Shown here piece after piece: positions 1 to 5,612 of a stretch of 9,188 bases of DNA (position 1 is the first letter of the stretch; the number at the start of each line of letters is the position of its first letter). The position numbers and the translations under genes are program-made. This DNA is from Gemmatimonadales bacterium. GTDB taxonomy: Bacteria; Gemmatimonadota; Gemmatimonadetes; Gemmatimonadales; GWC2-71-9. Location of the stretch: NCBI GenBank assembly GCA_025929805.1, contig JAICPP010000131.1, positions 1 through 9,188 on the forward strand. The letters are read 5' to 3'. Under the pieces are notes generated by a model. The model saw only the letters and a program-made list of their open reading frames with translations. It searched no databases and was not told the origin of the DNA.

Positions 1-743
1 AAGGTAAGCAGAGGATGAAAGGCGCCCTGTACCCGGGCCAGCCGGAGGTTGCGCTGCAGATAGGTTCCGCTCAGCCGGCGGAAGTGGTCGATTTCGGCAC
101 GCTCTTGCCTATAAGAGCGTACGACCCGCACCCCGGACAGGTTCTCATGCGCATGGCTGTTGAGTTCGCTGAACTGCGCCTGGATTTCCTGCGACCGGAG
201 GTGAATCAGGTGGCCGAGCGACATCATGGCGATCGGCAGGCCGAGCATCGGGATGAGAGCCAGCAGAGTAAGGTGGGGGCTGATCGCAAACATCGCGGGT
301 GCCACTAACAGCGCTCGTATGGTAGTATCCACCAAGTACATGAGTGCAGGGCCGGCCACCATTCGTACCGCCAGGAGGTCGTTGGTTGTGCGGGCCATCA
401 CATCCCCGGTCGGATAGCGGTCGTAGAATTCGGCCGACATCCGCTGCAGGTGGACGTAAAGCTGGTCCCGCAGGTCGGTCTCAACGCGTCGGCTGCCGCT
501 GTTGAGCAGCTCGCGCATTCCATACCGCGCGAGACCCCCAAGAAAGGCGACGGCCAGCAGGAGCAGCACCGCAGCCTGCACTCGTTCAAAGCCGCCGCCC
601 ACCCGCAGGGCGTCGATTCCCTGCTGGAGGAACCGGGGACCCAGGGTAGCGAAGAAGTTGGATATGACTACCAGGGTAAGGCCTAGGAGATAGGCCCGAT
701 GGTAGCGCTTGATATAAGGAAGGAGGGACCGCAGCTCACCCAT
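1..743 (-). CDS. ABC exporter, transmembrane-domain portion (partial, C-terminal part off left edge)
   Basis: About 247 residues are visible, starting MGELRSLLPYIKRYHRAYLL and still open at position 1. The sequence looks like the type I ABC exporter membrane domain (ABC_membrane family, MdlB/YheI-like). It has an N-terminal basic stretch, a first hydrophobic helix (about residues 18-35), a second (about 56-72), and then the intracellular-loop motif EFYDRYPTGDVMARTTNDL, typical of this family. Paired hydrophobic helices follow (roughly residues 135-175), then ENLSGVRVVRSYRQE, the usual segment between TM4 and TM5. The nucleotide-binding domain (Walker A, signature, Walker B) would lie beyond the window, so neither ATPase function nor substrate can be judged. 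The ATG at 741-743 is the first start after an in-frame TGA about 14 codons upstream. I see no strong Shine-Dalgarno before it. It is transcribed divergently from the lipoprotein gene, with 58 bp between. Many such exporters work as heterodimers, so a partner gene may sit further left. Confidence 0.88.
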   Translation of the reverse strand, partial: MGELRSLLPYIKRYHRAYLLGLTLVVISNFFATLGPRFLQQGIDALRVGGGFERVQAAVLLLLAVAFLGGLARYGMRELLNSGSRRVETDLRDQLYVHLQRMSAEFYDRYPTGDVMARTTNDLLAVRMVAGPALMYLVDTTIRALLVAPAMFAISPHLTLLALIPMLGLPIAMMSLGHLIHLRSQEIQAQFSELNSHAHENLSGVRVVRSYRQERAEIDHFRRLSGTYLQRNLRLARVQGAFHPLLT

Positions 744-790
744 GGAAAGTGGAATGTCACCGGGCGGCGGAACCCGAGCAAGTCACATTA

Positions 791-796
791 AGGAGG
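791..796 (+). promoter_or_regulatory. Ribosome binding site of the glycine-zipper lipoprotein
   Basis: AGGAGG lies 5 nt before the ATG at 802. It is the clearest Shine-Dalgarno sequence in the window and fixes the start of the lipoprotein gene. Confidence 0.8.
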
Positions 797-801
797 GTTA
801 G

Positions 802-1614
802 ATGTCCAGAACGATGCTTGCAGCGCTCACGTTGGTGGCCCTCGTGGCCTGTGGGCGAGACGACACGGGCGAAATGGCCGCGGCGGACAGCCTCAGCCGT
901 GATCTGCAGTTGGCCCCTGTCGATACGACTGCCGAGCTGAACGATCGTCCGACGACGAGCGCATCCGCACCCGAAGCCGCACCCGCGCCGGCGCCTCGTA
1001 CGCCGGCGCGACCCAGCCGTCCGGCGGCCTCACCGAGCACGCCGGCTCCGAGTGCGTCCACTCCGGCACCGTCAGCTCCGGCGTCGGCCAGCCTCGCGGC
1101 TGGAACCAGCTTGAGCGCGGCAACCACCGCCGAGATCCGTTCGCATAAGAACAAGGTCGGCGATACCGTGACGGCAAAGATTGCCAGTGACATCAAGGAC
1201 CGGGCCGGTCGCGTAGTGATACCTGCCGGCTCCGCCGTCACCTTGAAAGTCACGGCTATCAAGGAATCCGAGAACAAGAGCGACACGACCGGGACTTTGA
1301 CGCTCCAACCCACCTCCGTCAACATCAATGGGCGGTCCTATCCGATCGTGGCGAGCATCGAGCGGGTCGACACCCGGCTCGAAGGCCGGAAGACCAATGC
1401 GGGTGATATCGCCAAGCCGGCGGGCGGCGCGGCAGCAGGTGCCATTCTGGGCCGAGTACTCGGCGGCAGCACCAAGGGTGCGGTGATCGGTGGGGTGATC
1501 GGTGGCGCAGTGGGGGCCCAGCGTGCGGTAGAAACCAAGGATCGTGACGTGGTCCTCCCCCAAGGTACAACCGTGACACTGGTCCTGGACGAGTCGTTCA
1601 GGCCGACTACTTGA
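802..1614 (+). CDS. Glycine-zipper lipoprotein with Ala/Pro-rich linker, function unknown
   Basis: 270 residues. A short signal peptide ends in the lipobox LVAC with Cys17, so this is a predicted lipoprotein. An acidic stretch (18-50) is followed by a low-complexity Ala/Pro/Ser linker (about 54-98) containing the 7-residue unit STPAPSA twice in tandem (79-92). Residues 100-195 look like a beta-rich domain: GDTVTAKIASDIKDRAG, then VVIPAGSAVTLKV, then repeated hydrophobic strands. Residues 205-240 are a glycine zipper (AAAGAILGRVLGG, GAVIGGVIGGAVGAQ) of the kind grouped as YMGG-like Gly-zipper, which may insert in or pack against a membrane. The C-terminus returns to a strand motif, VVLPQGTTVTLVL, echoing the earlier one. 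ATG 802 is supported by a strong ribosome binding site. The gene stands alone, divergent from the ABC exporter and convergent with ggt. I recognise the architecture but not a characterised orthologue; an envelope structural role is inference. Confidence 0.85.
   Translation: MSRTMLAALTLVALVACGRDDTGEMAAADSLSRDLQLAPVDTTAELNDRPTTSASAPEAAPAPAPRTPARPSRPAASPSTPAPSASTPAPSAPASASLAAGTSLSAATTAEIRSHKNKVGDTVTAKIASDIKDRAGRVVIPAGSAVTLKVTAIKESENKSDTTGTLTLQPTSVNINGRSYPIVASIERVDTRLEGRKTNAGDIAKPAGGAAAGAILGRVLGGSTKGAVIGGVIGGAVGAQRAVETKDRDVVLPQGTTVTLVLDESFRPTT
1036..1077 (+). repeat. Tandem 7-residue repeat STPAPSA inside the lipoprotein linker
   Basis: Codons 79-85 and 86-92 encode the identical peptide STPAPSA twice, but the two 21-nt units differ at several third positions. 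This suggests an old duplication or conservation of composition rather than a recent slippage event. It is part of a flexible linker. Confidence 0.7.
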
Positions 1615-1623
1615 CGGGGAAGA

Positions 1624-1658
1624 AAGCGTAAGCGGGAAAGGACAAGCGTAAGCGGGAA
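1624..1658 (+). repeat. Direct repeat, two copies of AAGCGTAAGCGGGAA, 20-nt period
   Basis: AAGCGTAAGCGGGAA occurs at 1624-1638 and again, without mismatch, at 1644-1658. It begins 9 nt after the lipoprotein stop codon, outside any gene. Related sequence recurs in inverted orientation at 1722-1752. Confidence 0.9.
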
Positions 1659-1752
1659 CTCAGCACGAAAGGCCCTCCGGAATGCACCCCGGAGGGCATC
1701 TTGTCATTGGAGCACCGCTCACCGCTCACGTTTGTCGTTGTCCCGCTCACGC
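1626..1752. repeat. Imperfect long inverted repeat flanking the terminator hairpin
   Basis: The left arm 1626-1655 and the right arm 1722-1752 are reverse complements over about 30 nt, with four mismatches and one 1-nt bulge by my hand alignment. Each arm carries two GCGTRAGCGG-like units, and the right arm has an extra CCGCTCA at 1715-1721. At two mismatched positions (A in the left arm, C in the right arm) the minus-strand RNA would form U-G wobble pairs, while the plus-strand RNA would have A-C mismatches. The outer stem is therefore better formed in the ggt transcript. It lies 7 nt beyond the ggt stop codon. Confidence 0.75.
1672..1697. terminator. Terminator-like hairpin between convergent genes
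   Basis: The 9-bp perfect stem GCCCTCCGG (1672-1680) pairs with CCGGAGGGC (1689-1697) around an 8-nt loop. It lies 57 nt past the lipoprotein stop and 62 nt past the ggt stop, so it could serve both transcripts. The T tract is weak on both sides (ATCTTGTCATT on plus, CCTTTCG on minus), so rho-independent termination is likely but not certain. Confidence 0.65.
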
Positions 1753-1759
1753 TCTTTTA

Positions 1760-3475
1760 CTAGTATCCCGCTCCTCCTCCTCCCCGTCTTGGATCGCTTA
1801 CCCCTTGCCACCCGGTGGCGGTGCGAGTGATGCCCTCCACATCTCCCCACCTGCCGCGAGCCGAAATGCGGTGTCCCTTTGCGCGCAGGCTGTCGAGTGT
1901 GACGGGAAGGAACCCATCACTCTCTACCTGCAGGCTGTCTGGTAAACCCTGATGATGCATGCGCGGAGCGGCGACTGCGTCGGGGAGTGACATATGGTGA
2001 TCGATCACGTTGGAGATCACATGATAGACCATCGTGATGATCCGGGGGCCGCCGGGAGTTCCTACTACCATCTGCAGCTGTTTTTTGGGATCCAGCACAA
2101 TACTCGGGGTCATGGCTGAGAGCATGCGCTTGCCGGGTGCAATGGCGTTCGCCTCTCCCTGAACCAGGCCGTACATATTGGGCTGGCCTGGTGAGGTGGC
2201 GAAATCGTCCATCTCGTCGTTGAGCAGGAAGCCTGCTCCCGTCACGGTCACTGCGCTACCGTAGCTGTTGTTCAACGTTGTCGTGCAGCTCACTGCGTTC
2301 CCTTCGGCGTCGATCACGGAATAGTGAGTCGTGGATGAGCCGCCCGGGGCCATCGGGGCCAGGTTGGGCGTGATGGACGCCTGCTCACCAATCTGACGCC
2401 GCAACTGGGACGCATACTCCTTGGAGAGCAAGCGCTCGACCGGGTTCCGCACGAAGTCTGGATCCCCCAGGTAGGTGTTCCGGTCGGCGAATGCACGCCG
2501 CATCGCCTCTGCTTCGCGATGTAGCAGCGCAGCCGAGCCGAAGGGCGGTAGAGCGCCGAAGCCTTCCATGATGTTCAGGATCTGCCCCATGGTGACCCCT
2601 CCGGAAGAAGCCGGCGGCATGGAGTAGATGGTGTACCCTCGGTAGGAGATCTCGATCGGTTCCCGCCAGATGGCGCGATATCTTGCGAGATCATCCCGGC
2701 TGATCAACCCGCCTCCGCGCCTCATCTCGGCCACGATGAGCTCAGCCACCCAGCCCTGGTAAAACCCTGCCGCACCGCTGTCCCGGATGGCTTCCAGTGT
2801 GGCCCCGAGCTCGGGCTGGCGAAAAATCGAGCCTGGCTGTGGTGGGCGATCTGCCGGGAGAAAGGTCGTGCGTGACGCAGGGAAGAACACCAGGCGGGCG
2901 CTATCGCTCGCGATCGACGAACTGCGATATTCGTCGACCAGGAAGCCTTGAGTCGCCAGACGAATCGAGGGCTCGATAACCGCGGAGAACGGTAGCCGCC
3001 CGTATTGACGATGGGCCTCGGTCAGCCCCGCTACGGCACCCGGAACGCCAACCGAGAGATGGCCAGTGACACTCGCGTCGGGTCCCGCCGCATGGTACAT
3101 ATCGCGGGTGGCCAGAGATGGTGCGGCTTCCCGATAATCGAGTGCCCGCACCCGGCCATTCCGGGGACGAATGATCATGAATCCGCCGCCCCCGATGTTC
3201 CCCGCCTCCGGATGCACTACTGCCAGAGCAAATCCCACCGCCACCGCGGCATCAACCGCATTGCCACCTTGTTGGAGGATATCGCGGCCCACCTCGCTCG
3301 CGAGCGGGCTCCCCGTCACGACCATGGCGTTGATTCCATTGGTCACTCGCGCCTTACCCGAGAACGGCCAGGCTGGAGCGACGCCTGGCATGGGTGCCAC
3401 TGGTGCCGCGGATGGCGCGGCACAGGCCGCCATCAGGACTGGTATCGACAGGGCAGCGAGTGAGTACCGGCGCAC
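1760..3475 (-). CDS. ggt: Gamma-glutamyltransferase (glutathione hydrolase), predicted lipoprotein
   Basis: 571 residues, the usual bacterial GGT length. The family is an Ntn hydrolase that self-cleaves and then transfers or hydrolyses the gamma-glutamyl group of glutathione and related compounds, normally in the periplasm. The N-terminus MRRYSLAALS...LMAAC gives a signal peptide with a plausible lipobox at Cys18 (Met at -3 is slightly unusual). DYREAAP holds Arg115, matching E. coli Arg114. TTHYSV at 382-387 supplies the nucleophile Thr382 (codon 2330-2332), which would become the first residue of the small subunit. LNNEMDDF-type substrate contacts are present (LNDEMDDF, with Glu421 and Asp424), as is the oxyanion GTPGGPR (472-478). 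The C-terminus SDPRRGGGGAGY is typical. Where E. coli has Ser462-Ser463, this protein has Ser453-Ala454. The GTG start at 3475 is the only sensible one and has GGAG 5 nt upstream. The gene is monocistronic, divergent from murQ. Confidence 0.95.
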   Translation of the reverse strand: MRRYSLAALSIPVLMAACAAPSAAPVAPMPGVAPAWPFSGKARVTNGINAMVVTGSPLASEVGRDILQQGGNAVDAAVAVGFALAVVHPEAGNIGGGGFMIIRPRNGRVRALDYREAAPSLATRDMYHAAGPDASVTGHLSVGVPGAVAGLTEAHRQYGRLPFSAVIEPSIRLATQGFLVDEYRSSSIASDSARLVFFPASRTTFLPADRPPQPGSIFRQPELGATLEAIRDSGAAGFYQGWVAELIVAEMRRGGGLISRDDLARYRAIWREPIEISYRGYTIYSMPPASSGGVTMGQILNIMEGFGALPPFGSAALLHREAEAMRRAFADRNTYLGDPDFVRNPVERLLSKEYASQLRRQIGEQASITPNLAPMAPGGSSTTHYSVIDAEGNAVSCTTTLNNSYGSAVTVTGAGFLLNDEMDDFATSPGQPNMYGLVQGEANAIAPGKRMLSAMTPSIVLDPKKQLQMVVGTPGGPRIITMVYHVISNVIDHHMSLPDAVAAPRMHHQGLPDSLQVESDGFLPVTLDSLRAKGHRISARGRWGDVEGITRTATGWQGVSDPRRGGGGAGY

Positions 3476-3576
3476 AGCGACTCCACGGTGAGATGTGGTC
3501 GAGAGTTGCCTGAAAACTCGAAGTGCCCCTAATTTAGCCCGACGCTGACGCTTGGATACTCATATCCTTTGCTTGC
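3476..3576. promoter_or_regulatory. Divergent ggt / murQ promoter region
   Basis: This 101-bp gap must hold the promoters of both ggt (minus) and the murQ operon (plus). On the minus strand, TAAATT at 3531-3536 is a possible -10 element in an AT-rich patch, and GGAG at 3481-3484 is the ggt ribosome binding site. On the plus strand, TATCCT at 3563-3568 is a possible -10 element only 8 nt before the murQ GTG. No convincing -35 box is seen for either, so promoter positions are tentative. Confidence 0.5.
3554..3567. promoter_or_regulatory. Small inverted repeat, possible operator of the murQ operon
   Basis: GGATA (3554-3558), a 4-nt spacer CTCA, and TATCC (3563-3567) form a perfect 5-bp inverted repeat. 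It overlaps the possible murQ -10 element and sits 9 nt before the start codon, a position where a bound repressor would block transcription. Five-base arms are short and can arise by chance; no regulator gene is present. Confidence 0.35.
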
Positions 3577-4503
3577 GTGGCTGATCACTATCTCGATCCC
3601 CGCCTGACGGAACGGCGCAATCCTCGCAGTTCCACCATCGATACGGCTTCAGCGCTCGAGATCGTCGATCTCATCGGCGCGGAAGACGCGACCGTCCCCG
3701 CGGCAGTCGCCCGGGCCCGAGTCGACATCGCGCGTGCCATCGACCTCGTCGAAGCATCGTTTCGGGCGGGCGGTCGTCTGGTCTATGTGGGAGCCGGCAC
3801 CAGCGGCCGGCTGGGCGTGCTCGACGCGGCGGAGTGCCCGCCGACATTCGGAACGCCGCCGGAGATGGTGGTGGGACTCATAGCCGGAGGATCGGCTGCC
3901 CTGGTGCGCCCCGTCGAGGGAGCGGAGGACGATGTTCACGCGGCCAACGAGGCAATACAATCGCTGCGAGTTGACCAGAAGGATGTCGTGGTCGGGATTG
4001 CGGCGAGCGGGACCACGCCCTTTGTCCAGGCAGCCTTGTCGAGGTCCCACGCACTTGGCGCCAGGACCGTTTTTCTGTCCTGCTCCGAGCCGCCCCGTCA
4101 GCTCGCCGGCACCTGCGATGTGTTCATCACCGTCCTGGTTGGGCCCGAAATCGTGACCGGTTCGACCCGAATGAAGGCGGGAACCGCAACCAAGCTGGTG
4201 CTCAACAGCCTTACGACCGGAGCCATGATTCGCCTGGGCAAGGTCTACGGGAATCTCATGGTCGATCTCAGGGCCTGGAACGAAAAGCTGGTCGATCGTA
4301 GTCAGCGGATCGTCATGGAGACCACCGGGCTCGATCGCGAGGCCGCGCAACAGGTAATCGACGCTGCCGGGGGCAGCGTCAAGATCGCGATCGTGATGGC
4401 GCGGCGGGGCGTGGCAAAGAAGGAGGCGGAGCAGTTGTTGGCCCAAAACGCTGGACGGCTCCGGCCCATCGTGGGGGATCCGCCACCGGTGCGGTCCCCG
4501 TGA
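3577..4503 (+). CDS. murQ: N-acetylmuramic acid 6-phosphate etherase MurQ
   Basis: 308 residues, the normal family length. MurQ cleaves the D-lactyl ether of MurNAc-6-phosphate to give GlcNAc-6-phosphate and D-lactate in the cytoplasm. It is a single SIS-domain protein. The hallmark VGAGTSGRLGVLDAAECPPT runs from residue 71 and contains Glu86, matching E. coli Glu83. VEGAEDD (113-119) carries Glu117, matching the second catalytic Glu114. IAASGTTPFV (141-150) and GSTRMKAGTATKLVLN (195-210) are further sugar-phosphate contacts, and GKVYGNLMVDL is also conserved. The C-terminal helical domain (250-295) is present. The GTG start at 3577 has no upstream in-frame alternative and no Shine-Dalgarno, so translation may be leaderless. 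It is the first gene of the operon, and its stop overlaps the anmK start by 4 nt (GTGA). All key residues are intact. Confidence 0.97.
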   Translation: MADHYLDPRLTERRNPRSSTIDTASALEIVDLIGAEDATVPAAVARARVDIARAIDLVEASFRAGGRLVYVGAGTSGRLGVLDAAECPPTFGTPPEMVVGLIAGGSAALVRPVEGAEDDVHAANEAIQSLRVDQKDVVVGIAASGTTPFVQAALSRSHALGARTVFLSCSEPPRQLAGTCDVFITVLVGPEIVTGSTRMKAGTATKLVLNSLTTGAMIRLGKVYGNLMVDLRAWNEKLVDRSQRIVMETTGLDREAAQQVIDAAGGSVKIAIVMARRGVAKKEAEQLLAQNAGRLRPIVGDPPPVRSP

Positions 4504-5612
4504 CGGAGCAGCCTACCCTGGCGGTGGGCTTGATGTCGGGCACCTCCCTCGATGGAATGGACGCGGCCCTGGTTCGATTGCAGGGCCCAACCCAAGCGAC
4601 CCTGCTGGGCTTTGTCACCCGACCGTACGCTCCTGAAGAGCGAGCCCAGATTCGCTCCGCCTTGAATGGAGCACCGCCGTCCACGCTGGCGCGACTCCAC
4701 GTGCAACTGGCCGAGTGGGCTGCCGACGCGGTGCAATCGGTTCTGTGGAGTACCGGCGTGCCCGCTTCCGACTTGTCTCTGATCGCGTTCCCCGGGCAGA
4801 CGATCTGGCACGAGCCCCCGGTCGTCTCTTGGCAGCTCGGTGAGCCTGCAATCCTGGCCGAACGCTTCGGCGTGCGAGTCGTCAGCGGCTTCCGCGCCCG
4901 GGACGTGGCGGCCGGTGGTCAGGGCGCGCCGCTGGTACCAATGGCGGATGTCCTACTCTTTGCGTCGGTCGACACTCCCCGCATTCTGCTGAATCTGGGC
5001 GGCATGGCAAACCTCACGTACGTCGAGCGGCGGGCACTGGACGACGGAGTCCTCGCTTTTGACACGGGCCCTGGTGTCGCGCTCATCGATGCAACCGCCA
5101 GATTGGTTGACGCTGCGGCCAGTTATGATCGTGACGGAGAGATCGCGGCCCGGGGCCGGGTCAATCAGGAGATTCTGGCGGAGTTGCTGGCCGACCCATT
5201 CTTTGCCGCGCCTCCACCCAAGAGCACCGGTCGCGAGCGGTTTGGAGATGACTACGCCGCTGCGCTGTATCGGCGCCGGCCCGGCCCCGATGCAGTCGCC
5301 ACGGCCGTCGAGCTCACGGCGCAGACGGTGGCTGCCGCGATCGGCCGCTGGACTCCCGCCGGCGTGGAGGTCGTCGCCTCGGGCGGCGGTTGCCATCACC
5401 CCGGACTCATGGCGGCGCTTGCCCGCCAGCTCGAACGGCAGGGCAAACATCCCCTCCGTCGCTTTGATGAGCTGTTCTTTCCCGGAGACGCCAAAGAGGC
5501 GGTTGCGTTCGCCCTCCTCGGCTATCTCACCTTGCACGGCCAGCCCGGCAACGTCCCTGCCGCCACCGGCGCCGGTGGCCCTCGGGTTCTGGGGGCAGTG
5601 ACCCCGGCATGA
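4500..5612 (+). CDS. anmK: Anhydro-N-acetylmuramic acid kinase AnmK
   Basis: 370 residues, the standard length. AnmK uses ATP and water to open the 1,6-anhydro ring of anhydroMurNAc and give MurNAc-6-phosphate, the MurQ substrate. The ASKHA-fold kinase motifs appear in order. VGLMSGTSLDGMDAAL (9-24) is the phosphate loop. FRARDVAAGGQGAPLVP (131-147) and NLGGMANLTYV (165-175) follow. AFDTGPG (186-192) contains Asp188, the expected catalytic base (Asp182 in the Pseudomonas enzyme). PPKSTGRERFG (239-249), VASGGG (292-297) and DAKEAVAFALLGY (330-342) complete the set. The closing segment GNVPAATGA corresponds to the family GNLPSVTGA. One departure stands out: the family CHGQTVWHEP motif reads AFPGQTIWHEP, with Pro98 in place of His. 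The GTG start overlaps the murQ stop, and the stop overlaps the nagZ ATG, indicating translational coupling across the operon. Confidence 0.96.
   Translation: MTEQPTLAVGLMSGTSLDGMDAALVRLQGPTQATLLGFVTRPYAPEERAQIRSALNGAPPSTLARLHVQLAEWAADAVQSVLWSTGVPASDLSLIAFPGQTIWHEPPVVSWQLGEPAILAERFGVRVVSGFRARDVAAGGQGAPLVPMADVLLFASVDTPRILLNLGGMANLTYVERRALDDGVLAFDTGPGVALIDATARLVDAAASYDRDGEIAARGRVNQEILAELLADPFFAAPPPKSTGRERFGDDYAAALYRRRPGPDAVATAVELTAQTVAAAIGRWTPAGVEVVASGGGCHHPGLMAALARQLERQGKHPLRRFDELFFPGDAKEAVAFALLGYLTLHGQPGNVPAATGAGGPRVLGAVTPA

Noticed and set aside
15..693. Several plus-strand frames of 60-100 codons at the left edge
   Set aside because: They lie antisense to a continuous ABC-exporter membrane domain that is open from 743 to the window edge.
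1624..1752. CRISPR-like repeats
   Set aside because: Only two direct copies with a 5-nt spacing, plus two inverted relatives; no regular spacers and no cas genes.
1682..1945. 87-codon plus-strand frame starting inside the terminator hairpin
   Set aside because: It begins in the hairpin loop, has no ribosome binding site, and overlaps the conserved C-terminal part of ggt on the other strand.
3649..4446. 265-codon minus-strand frame opposite murQ
   Set aside because: The plus-strand murQ contains both catalytic glutamates and the full SIS signature; the antisense product resembles nothing.
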